A DNA stretch of 64,000 bases from Sipunculus nudus (GCA_026874595.1 CM049314.1:68194300-68258299), one strand, 5' to 3'; shown: positions 11,763 through 24,299, counted from the first letter of the stretch. A program made the numbers and translations. Notes: generated from the sequence alone by a model not told the origin.

Positions 11763-12520
11763 GATATTGATATTGATATTTATCTGATATATCCCTCTTT
11801 TTCCTAGAGAACCGAACGTAATCATCCATGCATGGAAGTTTATTGCAATAGTTGTGATGACAATTTATATACATTGTATATACCTTTGTCTCTATGTAAT
11901 ACACATTTTAGAGCTGCAAGCGAATGAAAATACCATTATTCGTAATAAATAGTGCGACAACGGAAAAAAAAATATTTTATTGTAAAATATAAATTACATG
12001 TATGACGGCTATCGGTTTTTTTATCCCTTCTTGTTAAAAGTTAGGAAAGCAGATAACATTTAACAGCATTTAACTCATTCAAATATTAACATATATACCC
12101 AGAACTACGAATCCTTTAAGGGGTTGTGGATGCGGTACGGGCGTGATTGTAGATCGAGTCAAAATTATGATTTTATGAGGTAGCGTTTCCTCTATTCGGT
12201 TGTGGAACATATCCGGCCTCATCGGACATCGGAAAAAAAACTGTCGGATCATATAGCGACCCGTCTAATAACAAAATTTAAACGCGGATTGGGTCTGGAG
12301 AGCAACCACGTACATTTTAGTTAGGGTATCCCAGAATTAAATGTGTTAATCGTTATAAACCATAAAGATAAATGTCCTCGCCTGGAAACAAAATCATTGC
12401 AAATATATATAAAACATTCCCTTATGATCCACTCTTGATTTGTCAATTCATGTTTACATATAAGCTGCCGTTTTCTTAATCTTATCCAGTCATGTTTTAC
12501 ATTACAGGGAAAAATAGTCG

Positions 12521-12523
<3 letters not shown>

Positions 12524-12571
<48 letters not shown>
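12524..12571. repeat. (AT)n microsatellite
   Basis: About 48 bp of AT dinucleotides. Confidence 0.95.
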
Positions 12572-12572
<1 letters not shown>

Positions 12573-13594
12573 CATACATGTATTTTAACCGCGACCGCAT
12601 ACCTGGATCACATTCCGAATCATATGAAGGTTTACAGCACTAACAAACCAATGAACTGAGGAAAATTTCTCGTGATTTTGGTGTAAATATTTTCTAAATG
12701 CATACCGGTATAAGGCTATTTTTGTTGTGTTGCATTTATCTATATTGCTTGCATGAGAATGGAAAATAAGAGGCAAAATCAGCCATATAATAAAAGACGA
12801 GCTGAGAATGTCCCTTCAGTCCCTTATTGTAGACGGACATTGTGGAATTAGTCCCTGGTTGTAATATTTAATTCTGTAATTTATGCAATGAACAATGAGT
12901 GTGTAAAATCCACGATAAATATATCGGTATAAAATATAATTTACTGCAAAACGTTCCATCACGTATAATTATCGATAGAACCAATTTTAAATGACCGAGG
13001 AGAATGTAATCATAATTAAGATAGTTTTCCTGAAACAATATAAAACTAGTTAAAATGTATTTTAAACAAATTTTATAATACTGATATCACATCTCGGTTT
13101 TGAAACGCAGAACGGATAATTTGTATACATATAAGTAGAAAATGTGCATGTGTTTTATTTCTCCCATACATAATAATCTCAGAATAAACGTTCATTTCAA
13201 CCGTATAAGCATAGATGTGTTTCCATGTGCGCGTATATGTGTAAAACATCGCTCATATATGATTTGTCAACTGGGGTGTTTCCATTCGTCATCGTATTTG
13301 CGAATGTGCGTGTATACGTGAAAATCGTCACAGGAGCGATTTTCACGCATAGGATCATCGTGAACTCAGGGATTCGGGCTAAAATCACGTCACACTTTTT
13401 TTTTGTAGAAGGCCTGCTCGATACCATTGTACACAAATATACGTCTGCCAGTCTGCATACACGCGCATATGGAAACAACCTATACAATTACACAATTCGA
13501 AATAAAACAGGATTTCTAACACCATGCAACACCATTTTGATGTTATTCATTATAAATAATACAAATAATCATGATTTAAAACACACAGTAAAGT

Positions 13595-14080
13595 TGTTGA
13601 AGTTAAGGGACATAATCAGAAGCTATATTATGAGTGTTCTTTCACACTATCAATTCAGTTTTGCTTTTTACAAAAGTTTCGGGCCTACACCATCCCGGCA
13701 CACAGTCTCAGTCTACGGTTGTTTGATAACTTTATATGACTCCGCGTGTTTGTAAACACAGTCCGTGTGTTTCTGTTTACCATAACAAGGCTGTCTAACC
13801 GGAAGTCTGAATGTGAGGCGCAAACGTGATGTTTCAGCCAGTGGGAACATGTATTACATTTTTAGGCCAAGTCAGTCAGGGCATCTCCTAGTGTACACAT
13901 GATGTGGCCCGGCGGTGCATATGCTGTGTTTATGTTTACACCTTAGGTCCACTGTTTTGAATAATTTCAAGGGAAAATTTTGGCAAGTACAGATTCATTT
14001 TAAAGAGAAAAATCTATTTTTCGTTTTTATTCAACATGCTTTATAGGTGATGCTTTATAGGGCCCCTTTAAAGAATGTTT
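13595..14080 (+). mobile_element. Dispersed ~480-bp repeat, copy 1
   Basis: Starts GGGACATAATCAGAAGC, and shares with 37518-38030 a long series of blocks: TTCAGTTTTGCTTT, CGTGATGTTTCAGCCAG, ACATGTATTACATTTTT, GGTCCACTGTTTT and CTTTATAGGTGAT. Partial relatives lie near 15165-15240 and 40190-40600. An apparent 176-codon ORF starting at 13225 only partly overlaps it and is not conserved. Confidence 0.65.
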
Positions 14081-14802
14081 AACCAAATCGCTTTTGGTCT
14101 ACCATCATGGAATGCCTATTTTTCTAAATATGCAATTTATTGTTATGAGCTTTTCTAACTTTCAGACATTTTGAGACATCCTGTAGCAGAGCACACATCG
14201 TAAATGTTAGAGCTTTACAAATCTCGCTTAATACCTGCTAGCCATTAAGTGAAACCATTCTTTTGATCACCATGAAAATCCGGACACGAACCCGTGTTGA
14301 GAATGACCGGAAGTAGCTGTTTGCACAAGTAAATCCGGCAATGCCTTCTTCTGCCGTTTGCAATCTCGTATAGTTCCGTATTGTTTGCCTACAGATGGCC
14401 TTTTTGATTTACGATTGGCGGATATTTAAAAATTAACAAAAATGCTTTATTTCTTTGCCGTGTTTTTTTATTATTATTCATCTGATAATATAGATGAGGA
14501 ATTCTGGAAGTTCGGCATTTTGACACTGACAAGAATAATTCGGCACTTCACAATATAAGCTCGTATACAGTCCCTCCAAAACTGATGTAAAGGTATTCCC
14601 TTTGCTTTCGGTCTCAATCGTCATCATAAAGTTGCTTTTAAAACAATGTTTATAGTTTGTAAACATGATTTGGTAGCAGGACACCAACAAAGACTTCCAT
14701 CTTGTAAATAGAGGAACGCTTTGTATTGCGTCAAGTGAAGCTTTTATGTATGCACATTAAAACCAGCTTACATTTCATGGAAATTATTAGGGGAAAGGCA
14801 CT

Positions 14803-14811
14803 CTCTCTCTT

Positions 14812-14855
<44 letters not shown>
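14803..14855. repeat. (CT)n microsatellite
   Basis: About 50 bp of CT dinucleotides with one TTTCG interruption near the left end. Confidence 0.95.
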
Positions 14856-14857
<2 letters not shown>

Positions 14858-15643
14858 AAGCCCAAGAAATGGTTTTAATCTCTCACAACTAGCACGGGAT
14901 TCAGAAAAGTATAGGAATATTGGCATTACATGCTTCAAAGAACCTTATTAGAAACGGCAACGAAAGAGGCTAACGCTGTTTCGTTACTTAAATTGTGGAT
15001 ACATATAACGAGACAACAACGAAGGGTTTCGAGTTACGCTCGTTGTTTTCTCGTTTGATTCTCGTTGTTTTCTCGTTAAAGTACACCTAACGAATGAGAT
15101 AACGACAAAACTATAAAATTTTCGAGTTCACCCCCCCCCCCCCCCCCGGTCCCTTAGCCACAACAACACGTGGTGTTTCTGCCAGCGGGTACATGTATTA
15201 CATGTTATCTCCTGATTGACAGGTGCTCTGGCCCAAACACTGGGTCACACAGATCCTGCGCATGTGATTTCAGCTGAGACCCCTTGAACTATCGAACAGA
15301 TTGGTTGAGGTAGGTTCTACAATGGATCTGCAGTCGGCCCATTGACTTCAATGTCTGTCCAGTAGATATATAACAGAGGACAAGGGACTAGGTGTGGTAG
15401 CGGTTAATTTTGCTGCACACCTTTTTTAACCATACGGCTAGGTACTAAAGTGTGACAACTGTGATAACACCTTGCCATAAATTCCATCCAACCAGGCACC
15501 TTGGTGTGAAATCCGGCTGGAATGCTAGATTCAATGCAATCCTCCTCCAGTTTTTATGTTACCGAACTGCTGACAAAAAAAAAAACAATTCGTTCAGCAA
15601 GATTCTTTGCCAACAAGCTACAGCATGCAGACGCTGTCAGAGA

Positions 15644-16110
15644 TCACTCTCTCTCTCTCTTTTTTTCTCTCTCTCTCTTTTCTTCTCCTCCCTCTCTCTT
15701 CCTTTCTTTCTTTCTCTTTCTTTCTTTCTCTCTTTTCTTTCTTTCTCTCTTTCTTTCTTTTCACTTTCTTTCTTTCTCTCTTTCTTTCTTTCCCTCTCTT
15801 TCATTTTTTCTCTCTCTCTTTCTTTCTTTCTCTCTTTCTCTCTTTCTCTTTCTTTTTCTCTCTCTCTTTCTTTCTCTCTTTCTTTTTTTCTCCCTTTTTT
15901 ACTTTCTCTCACTTCTTTCTCTCTCTTTCTGCCTCCCTCTCTCACTTTCTTTCTTTCTCTCCTTCTTTCCTTCTCTCTCTTTCCTCTTTTCTCCCATTCT
16001 TTCTCTCTTTCTTTCTCTATTTCTCTTTCTTTCTCTCTCTTTCTTTCTCTCTTTCTTTCTTTCTCTCTCTCTCTTTTACTTACTCTCTCTTCTTTCCCCC
16101 TATTTCTTAG
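15644..16110. repeat. Long (CTTT)n/(CT)n polypyrimidine tract
   Basis: Roughly 470 bp of almost pure C and T on the plus strand, in CTTT and CT words. Long open frames here (264, 243 and 167 codons on plus, 161 on minus) are Ser/Phe/Leu- or Arg/Glu/Lys-only translations of the tract and are not genes. A GTCTGTC/TTTGTCA degenerate tail continues to about 16180. Mirror-symmetric tracts of this kind can form triplex DNA. Confidence 0.95.
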
Positions 16111-16199
16111 TCTGTCTATCAATTTGTCAGTCTGTCAGTTTGTCATTTTGTCAGTTTGTCAGTCTTTCTGTCTATCAAGGAAATTTCGTGATTTTTGTT

Positions 16200-17860
16200 C
16201 CAGTACTCCTGATAACTGCGAGCCAGTTACATTCACGCTCCAATGACACGTGACGGACTACTGATTAACTGAATCCGCTAGGGTATGTGTGAGACCGGGG
16301 CACGAGCTCCACTGATTCAGCTCTAGTTAAGCACATGCGGGGCACAATTAATTAATGCCTTGTTAGAACCTGGCTTGAGCAATTAATCTTTCCCTTGATG
16401 TTGTACGGCTGTGGTTTAGTGGTGTAAGAAGTCGAGATGTACCTATTACTGGACCAATACTTACTGAGCCAATCAACTTGCTGCTACTATGGGACGAACT
16501 GACTTCAAGGCTACTGTAGGCTGGCTTAGAAGATGGAAAGTGGAAAGAGATGCACTCTATCTCACTAAAAAGAGCCCATGGGAGAAAAAAGATGCCAACC
16601 ACTCAGCAGACGATGTATGGGCAACAAACACACACACACATTATTATAGTATAATCATGAAATATAAGTCAATCACAAGAATTCAGGCACATCAGGTGAA
16701 TTTTACACGAGATTATAATATTGACAAAATTCAAGTCTCAAAGTCCAAGGTTTATACCTTTAGAAGTTACATTTAAAGGTAAAATCTGTCAAATTTACAT
16801 GGTTTTAATTTTACCAAACAGTTAGTATTTTTTTCTTCAAATACTCATTTAAGGTCACCTAATAACAGATATACTCTAATAAATACTTATCGATAGAAGA
16901 GTCAATTGTTCATACATACGCGTTGGCGGTTTCTTAAGAAAGTCAAGTTATCAATGAGGATAAATTAAAATACAAGGGACAGTGTAGACTATTTCATTGT
17001 GTCGTCTTAGGTAAACCATTTATATTAACTTAAACTGTACGTTTCTGTCTTAAACCACGAAGATAATGACCTTCCTTTAGAAATATAGAACTAGATTTTA
17101 GACAATGAAGAATATTGGAGTCAACAGAGTTTGCGTTGATAAGCGCGTTTTAAGTGCTCCCAATAGTGCTCTTTAAGTGGTCTACGTGAATTGGACCGCC
17201 ACTCCAGACCCGTTGACCAAGTTACCCGCACGGGTAAAAACCTGTAACCCCTTTGCTAAAGTGCTATTTGTCTGGGGTTGAATCACATCTGAGGGTTTTC
17301 TTAAGTGCTTTACACCAGCCTTTTAAGTTCCCATTGTTTCTGTAGCAACGTCGTCTTCTCTCACCCTGATTACTGTACCAACATAAGCGCATGTCTAACA
17401 TTGCATTAATTTGAGCAGCAAAACTATTTATGTTTTACATTTTAAATGACATTAAATAGGCTATAGTCTGTCCGACTAAATGCTCTGTCCATGTGTTTTC
17501 GGATATTTTTTATATAAACTTTCATTTTAAATAAGCACATTATAAGAAAAAAATAATAAGAAAGTCTTTTAATAAACCAGAAATATCAGGCTTTGCAGTA
17601 CAATATATCTTTGCCATTTTTATATGCACGTGATATGCCTGTATTTGTGAGATTTACTCATTTTCTCATTTTGCGGTCAGAACTATAATTATATATAGTT
17701 TATTAAGACGTCGCATATGCAAACAGACAAGGCTATGATACTGAAAAACAATTTATAAACTAGAATACGGGCTGTCGACAAGCGACTACGTGTATCCGCC
17801 GAAATCAGAGTGGGACTTGTGAAGTGAGGCAAAGCTTGGGTGGCAAGGGGAAATAGAGTG
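16200..17860. other. No gene recognised
   Basis: AT-rich DNA without ORFs of gene character on either strand or a repeat that I can match elsewhere in the window. The 95-codon ORF at 16489 has no signal or domain. Confidence 0.4.
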
Positions 17861-17874
17861 AGGTGTGTTGCATA

Positions 17875-18345
17875 TAAGCATGGATGTCTGCAGCCGAAAT
17901 GTGTATGTTGGTTGCGCCACCTACCACAAAATCCAGAAAGTTGTCAAAGTTGTATACATATGCAAAGTTTTAGGCAGATAAGTCAAACCACTACTTGTAT
18001 ATGAGTGATTTTATTCCACAGCAGACAAACAGAAGGACGCTGTGCGAAAAAAGTGGCAGGTGACGTTATGAGAGCAATGTGAGATCTATACACATGCAAA
18101 ATTTCAGGGGGATATGTCAAACCAGAGCTGTGATATAAGCCTGAATGTCTGCAGCGTAAACATAAATATACGTGGGGCCACCTGCCACAAAATCGAAAAA
18201 GCTATCCAAGATGTATAAACATGCAAAATGTTAGGCATATGTCAAACCACTACTGTGTTATGGGTGATTTTAGCCCACGGCAGACAAACAGACGGACGCT
18301 GTGCAAAAATGGTGGCAGGGGTCAACCGAAAATGAGGGCGCAGCA
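17875..18345. repeat. Two-unit imperfect tandem repeat, ~257-bp period
   Basis: Both units contain GGATGTCTGCAGC/GAATGTCTGCAGC, GCCACCTxCCACAAAATC, ATACATATGCAAA/ATAAACATGCAAA, GTCAAACCACTACT and CAGACAAACAGAxGGACGCT. The GCGCCACCT words and the CAGACAGACGGACG tail resemble other dispersed repeats in this window. Confidence 0.7.
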
Positions 18346-18423
18346 GTCCACATGTGACCCGATTATAATTCCGAATTAAAAAAAATTCTGCCCAGTGGTT
18401 ACGGGAGAGTTCTCCGGAAACCT

Positions 18424-18520
18424 ATGCGGCGGCGGCGGCGGCGGCGGCGTCCGACTGAAAACATAGTATCCGCAAAACTCAGTTTTGGCGGATACAATGA
18501 AAGCAGTGGCGGACCTAGCG
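18424..18520 (+). repeat. (CGG)n followed by a conserved hairpin, copy 1
   Basis: Eight or nine GCG/CGG triplets are followed by GTCCGACTGAAAACATAGT and a near-perfect hairpin: GTATCCGCAAAACT pairing with AGTTTTGGCGGATAC across a 1-nt loop with one bulge. The same layout recurs at 56566-56630 with a different but paired stem. Confidence 0.6.
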
Positions 18521-18708
18521 GCTTGCGGCAGGGGCGGACCTACCCGGGGCAGCATGGGTATAGGAGGCGGCATTTTTGATGAATAAGTATAAAATTAAGA
18601 TATAGCATGAAAAGTCCACCAAAAAGTCAATATAATATACACAAATTATGTCCTTTTTACAGATTGGCTAGAAAATTTAATAGTTTGCAGGTTTGGCGGT
18701 AATTAGCC

Positions 18709-18923
18709 AGGCGTAGATCCAGGATTTGTTTCAGGGAGGAGTCAACAGGTGTCATGCATAAAAACTGTCTAAAAAAGGTCGTTCGTTGTGAGCGGGGGGT
18801 CTCGACCCCCAAGCCACCCGTCATGCATAAGATATGTCAAAAAAAGGTCGTTGATTGAGAGCATGGATGGGGAGATGGCGAGGAAGGGAGGGAGGGAGGG
18901 CCCCCTCCGCTGGATCCGCGCCA
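18709..18923. mobile_element. hAT-like MITE, about 215 bp
   Basis: Left end CAGGCGTAGATCCAG and right end CTGGATCCGCGCCA form imperfect terminal inverted repeats. The flanks TAATTAGC and GATTTAGC agree at six of eight positions, fitting the 8-bp target duplication of hAT elements. Two internal copies of GTCATGCATAA with AAAAAAGGTCGTT are visible. Related ends appear at 24225 and 41045. Confidence 0.5.
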
Positions 18924-19353
18924 GATTTAGCTGTGTTTTTAAGCTGTGCGGAATTTTAGTCTTCGTATTACTGAGGTATCTCTCCGCGAAAGAGACGTCA
19001 TCTAACTGGTCCCCATTTCAGGCATTTCATGCATAATGATTAGGGAATTAAACTAATTAAACCCTCTCTCCCTACGCAATCTACGAAAGAAGCAGAACAC
19101 ATTTCATCTCCAAAATGACATTATACTTATCAAGTGTCAGTACTAAATTTATTCTTGAAAACCGATATATAATTTTATTTTTCTGTATTGTAAATATTTT
19201 TCAATTGACAATGAAAAAAAAAAAATTCATATAGATTTCACATCAGCTAAAACCAATTCCTGGAGAAAAATCTTTTTTTTTTTCATTTATATTTACAGGA
19301 AAAGGTTGATTGTTGATATGGCACAGCCATGCGCATTCTCAAATCGGCAGTGA

Positions 19354-19535
19354 CGTCACCCTCATGGAAATCCTCTGTGACTAAAATCCCTAGATCTCAT
19401 CAAAAGCTTAGTATTTCTGACACTTTCAGCCCTAAGTTATCAGTGAAGAATATAAACAACATATACTGCTAGATTTACGTCATTTCTAAATGTTTCCTGT
19501 GACGTCACAGTTTGCACCAGCCAATCATATCAGGG
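19354..19535. promoter_or_regulatory. Two palindromic CRE-type sites and a CCAAT word
   Basis: TGACGTCA occurs at 19352 and again near 19501, the second as a perfect GTGACGTCAC palindrome. AGCCAATCA follows at 19521 and a GGATAAAAAG word near 19552. The order CRE, CCAAT, TATA-like resembles a promoter, but no open reading frame with gene character follows on the plus strand. This may be chance or part of a repeat. Confidence 0.25.
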
Positions 19536-20199
19536 TCCAGTCTCTATTCTGGATAAAAAGCTCCATATACATATCACCTCCATGTGCTATTACCTAACCT
19601 CTAATTTCCAAGTTATTTGAACCTACACAGGTCTAAAGAAAACTTTGATTTTAAATGTCAACAGTAAATCAGTGAAAAATGTTGCCTTATTTTATGCTTG
19701 AAAATATCACAATACATATCGCAAAATGTACCAAATTTTGCAATATATTGCAATGCGAAACTTGAAGGGGATATTGCAGCCACAGTGAACCACGGGAGCA
19801 AGTATAATATCAGGCCATACAGGCTTTCAATGGGAACAAAATCAGGAGAGTTCGGGTTGCTCCAGCCAACCATATTGCGCATCACATGAGAATTTGGGGC
19901 GTCCCGTTGAACGGTGATCTAGGTCAAATTTTTGCGGATTGTGTAAAAATTAATCTTTTATTATTCAACGTTATTTTCGTATCATTATTTGATTAGATAT
20001 TTTGTCATTATATGATTATGTACTTTGACTAAAGTGAAATATAAGGTTTAGTTGTTAGTACAGAGTTCACACAATTGAATAGTTTTTGAGGTATTCGGCA
20101 ATGGTCAGTGACTACTACAGGAGGAAATTTGATCATTTCGGTCCAATAACAAGAAATTTCGTGGGTCCGGTCGGACGCCTGGGCCCCTTGAACTGAGAG

Positions 20200-20825
20200 T
20201 CCAGTCTCACACGTCCTTGAACACCCTGATTAATGAAAAAGACAGTGGCCGCCTGCCAAGGCTTGACAATTACCTAGATATCTATGGGCGAGCCACGGAG
20301 CCCGGCCCCGCCACCATTTTGCCAGCCGAGTAAAGACCAAACCGAGCGAAGCTGAGTTTATCAGGAGGCGATCCTAATAATTCATTGAACCGAAGTGAGA
20401 CGATTTTGAGCGGCACATTGTGACTTGAGAAAAATTAAAACCACCAATCTTTATAATAAAAAATTTCCCAAACAAATGTTCAGGTATTTTTATTATTTGT
20501 TACTTGTCCCTGGTAGGAAACGGTGTGATCGTTCGAGTATGATTGTGTTGGCTTTGGAACTAACAGGATAAACTATACTCGGTATTAAATTACAAACTAT
20601 GTAAAAAAATGTTAAATGAAAAATGGATGCAATATGTCACACGTAATATAGATATGTTTAAATAAAACCGGTACTTTGTAGTATCGTCAAATGAATTGGC
20701 TTTCAGGTCAGTTTAAGCCAGCAAACATTCGGCAAGCCTAGTTGAACCATGAAACTTGGCTTAGGCCTAATACTTAAGTCAGCATTTTTTTTTTTTTTGG
20801 TCCAAGCCAAGCGCATTTATATGGC
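20200..20825 (+). mobile_element. Dispersed ~600-bp repeat, copy 1 (partner at 53110)
   Basis: Shares with 53110-53583 the blocks GAGTTTATCAGGAGG, ACTTGAGAAAAATTAA, AACAGGATAAACTATACTCG, GGATGCAATATGTCACAC, ATCGTCAAATGAATxGG, TTTCAGGTCAG and GTCCAAGCCA. Repeated AGCCGAG/CCAAGC words mark both ends, as in short inverted subterminal repeats. The AGCCGAGCCGAG word at 53164 is partly lost here. Confidence 0.6.
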
Positions 20826-21810
20826 TTACCCGGTTTCGGTCTGTAGTGAGCCAAATGTTTTTCGACACTTGTCCAATTTCAGTGGGTACCTACAAGAGGG
20901 CATGAAACCTGAAGATGCTCAAACTACAACCTTTACAAAGATCACAGGCCTTTAAGGGTGTATCTAATACCGTTTGCAAATTCCATAAACCCTCAAGAAA
21001 CAAGGCCTCTACAATCCAACGCATTGAAGCATTATCTTGGTACGTATGACAGCTGGATTCACGGAGCCAGATAAGTTTGGACAAGATTAGCGACATTTGA
21101 CTGCACGAGACAACTCTTTATAAATATATCGACCGGAAACGCATGAATTCGAAGAGATGTTCTTATTAAGCCGAATTGTAAGATACTGCCAGTCCATGGG
21201 TTTAACGGGATGATTAAGGAGCTGCACAATCGAGTTGGGTACAGCCAAAGGTTATAATTTATGTCGATAACCGTTTAGCTCCTTAGCACGTCATCTTGAC
21301 GTGATTAGGTGCCCTTTCATGAGAACCATTTAATACACCAACGGCTAGATACCGGCCACCGTTCTGCCTAATCCAGGAGCCGGGAACCTAGTGAAAATGC
21401 CTGCTTTATCATTAGGGAAGAGACGGGTTAATCCTCCTCGAATGATTGATGGGTCTCACATCTGTATGACGTCTCAGTCTAACTTTCCGTCGAGCTTCAC
21501 CCATTTTTTCCCAAAAAGGTTTATTATCTCATGTTTTAAATCTGGTTCTTTTGAGACAAATCCAGAGCGATTTTTTATGACACTGACATTGTTTATAAAA
21601 GTAAATTACATTTGATTAACTAATGGTCCATATATTTCTGCCTTAGAAAACTCCGTTGAAATGCTATTATTATTATTACGGAACCTGATATCAACAGATC
21701 ACGTAGTCGTGACGAACATAAATTTTGTAATGGAGATAAAAAAATCAGATTCTGTAACACTAGGCAGCGTGAAATGTCCAGGGGAATGAATAAAGAAGTC
21801 AGTGGTTTTT

Positions 21811-22350
21811 TGTTAACAAATAATTATAATTTTATTCTGAAAACAATCCTGACATTACAATACACTAAATCAATACAATTTCACAGAATAACAACAGTAC
21901 AACATCAAATCAATACAAGTATATAAATAAAGTGTACAGTACCTGGATACCACCACTGTCACAGCAATAACAAGTCCTTTATAACGTACAACCCAGATGA
22001 ACAAATCACATAAATCTTCTCAGAGAATAACAGTCCAGTTCATTCACAAAACCAATCCGTTGTAATCCCAAAGTGAACTTCATGTTGTAATCCCGAAAGC
22101 AAACTGAAGACTATATAAGATCCGTCACAAATTAAGAAGAAAATCTATAATTGCCGCACTTATCGGGAAAGATCCACAACTGACTTACACGCTTCTGTGT
22201 CCGCTGGAATATTTCTCTCCTCTCTGTTTGGCTCTAAAACACAGCCCCTTATTTATAACTTTCACCTCAAGCCGAGAATTTTCCATTTCTAGAACAATCC
22301 AAAGAACCTGACATGATACACACGCGTTACAGGAAACATCTAGAACAACA
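21811..22350 (-). mobile_element. Possible solo LTR
   Basis: On the minus strand the segment could start TGTTGTTCTAGATG (near 22350), has a TATA-like TTATAAATAAGG near 22250, a pyrimidine- and G-rich leader, an AATAAA word near 21832, and ends TTGTTAACA at about 21811. TG...CA ends and this internal order fit an LTR. No second LTR, primer-binding site or pol sequence adjoins it, and no clear target duplication was seen. Confidence 0.35.
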
Positions 22351-23015
22351 TCGCTGTGTTTCTACATATCAGGGTTCTCACGTGGGCCGGGCCGGCTCGG
22401 CCAGACGAGAAAGCACCAGACTAGCATGACCGCTGTTTACACGGGAGACCCCACGCGTGGGCCGGGCTATACCGTCATAGCAACAGACAACGCTTGCGCT
22501 GAACAAACACACTGCTGCATACAATAAAAGCTGAAATGATCAAAATTAATTTTAACTTCAACTTACAATTGACATGACTATTTTCGTGTTTTTATTGGCC
22601 CCTTGCTCAATTTTAATCCATTCACTTAAACTGATTCAACAGACTGTACCTGTTTACAAACGTCTGTCCATGCTGCTTCTGATCAGTCATGATTCACAGG
22701 CGGGGAAGGAAATTGAGAAAACTTGTGTAACGTTTAAATTGGTTCTTCAAATGCACTTGCGTTCACAGGGCTCTGTGCCGGCGAGTTGTCGGGATTCTAG
22801 CCGTGAGCATGTGGCCTATACACGCGGGTATAAGCTGTCAATCAAAACAGTTGTAACAACATTGGCTCTGGGCACTCCTCACTAGGCTAGTATCCCTTTT
22901 TCCTGCGACGGATACATGGCTAAATATAAGATAGTCTAATTAATGTGATAATAGTTCGATGAAGCGGCAACAAAAGAGAAGTGGAAGTGAACTATGAGGC
23001 CAAAAAATAATAAAA

Positions 23016-23284
23016 GGTATGTTTCTCAGGCACCGCTCGCGTTAAGTTTAACCTCCGTATCAACAATTTTATTTTGATTTTCATCTTTCAAGAAGATAAA
23101 TTAATACAATTTTGATAAGGCTTCCTTTGTTTTGTAATGCTTTTACCTGTTTAGAAAAAAAAATTGATATTATCATGCTTTTCCCTGATCATATGACATT
23201 TTATCGAAATATACAAAAAAAAGGCAATAAAAAATCGCCCTCGCGCATTGATTTCTGAAAAAGAAAGTGCCTGAGAACCGTACC
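23016..23284. mobile_element. MITE, 269 bp, copy 1 (partner at 32033)
   Basis: Left end GGTATGTTTCTCAGGCAC and right end GTGCCTGAGAACCGTACC are terminal inverted repeats. The interior matches the copy at 32033-32306 in AATTTTGAT, GCTTTTACCTGTTT and ATCATGCTTTTCCCTGATCA. No ORF. Confidence 0.75.
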
Positions 23285-23506
23285 CTTTATGGCCTTATTT
23301 AATAAGAGTAGGGATCCACCTGATGCCCCGACTCGAAGTGGTGTTTAATCAAAACACTTACCTTCTGGATAATGTAGTGCACAATATTTTAGAATGAAAT
23401 CAATATATTTTATAATGTATTATGGTAGGGTAGACAGTTATGATATTCTTAGCCAGAGAGTGATTTTTCATGGATGTGATTGGAGTGGGGAGGAGCTTGT
23501 TTAGGC

Positions 23507-23558
23507 TTGGGGGGGGGGGGGGGGGGGGCTCCTTATTTAGGCCCGGGGGGGGGGGGGT
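23507..23558. repeat. Two poly-G tracts
   Basis: G-runs of about 20 and 14 bases, each next to TTAGGC(T/C), indicating duplication of a G-run plus its flank. Confidence 0.85.
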
Positions 23559-24222
23559 TCTGTCGGTACTGCTTTGGATTGTCCCCGCACATTTTTCACA
23601 GCAGACAAGGCCAATGAATCATGCATATTAAACAATTCTAAACGTTTGGAGATCTGGGTAAATCTAGCAGAATCTTTGTTTGTTTATATTTCTAGTATAT
23701 CCAAATATGGGCTGAAACGGTCAGATACTATTTAACTCAATATATAAATAAGGTACTTCTGGAAAGAGCTGATAAAATACTACCCGGTAAAAAACCCTTA
23801 CCGGTGAAACCTTCAAACCAGAAAACAAGCAAATCTGCACCTACACAAAGGCATATGAGTGTGGTTCATAACAGAAAAATGTGAATCTTTACCCACGACC
23901 AAGCGAAAGCAATACCATTAAAAACTGAACAGGTAATAATAGGAAACTGGGACCAAACACAGCTGGACACAAAATATTAATATCAAGGACGATAATATCA
24001 GGAAATCAATGTCAAACCTGCATCAACCAGGAGATGGACGTGCCGAGGAAAATTCTGTCACAAGAACACTGAGCTGGATACAATAACATGAGCTAGGAGA
24101 GCTCTTTCAAATGTCCAAAAAATAGTTATGTATACGAAGGCCCCTGAAGCTGTAATAATCTCTGTCTTGATAACAAGAGCAATTAAATGTGGTTCGTACT
24201 TAATGAAATCAGGATACAACAA

Positions 24223-24290
24223 GGGGCGGATCTAGGATTTAGAAAAAATAGGAGGACTAAAGAAAAGTCTGAAAAAAAAGTAATTTGAAA
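24223..24290. mobile_element. hAT-like terminal fragment
   Basis: AGGGGCGGATCTAGGATTT matches the terminal consensus of the GGCGGATCCAGG family seen at 18709 and 41045. No matching right end was located nearby. Confidence 0.3.
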
Positions 24291-24299
24291 ACATTCTTC

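Larger units (their letters stand above)
11398..15148. mobile_element. Putative ~3.7-kb non-autonomous element bounded by inverted repeats
   Basis: GGGTGAACTCGAA at 11401 is matched inverted by TTCGAGTTCACCC from 15121. Both ends are enriched inward in CTCGTT/AACGAG and TAACTCGAAA-type words (11410-11560 and 14950-15120), as subterminal repeats of DNA transposons often are. No transposase-like ORF lies inside; the interior holds AT repeats and a dispersed ~480-bp repeat. The right end runs into a 20-base C-run. No clear target-site duplication was found, so two separate MITEs remain possible. Confidence 0.4.

Noticed and set aside
13225-13755. 176-codon ORF
   Set aside because: It overlaps a dispersed repeat whose other copy does not keep the frame; composition is unlike a protein gene.
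15452-16253. Long ORFs (264, 243, 167 and, on minus, 161 codons)
   Set aside because: They are Ser/Phe/Leu or Arg/Glu/Lys translations of one CTTT/CT tract; overlapping frames on both strands are all open for the same reason.
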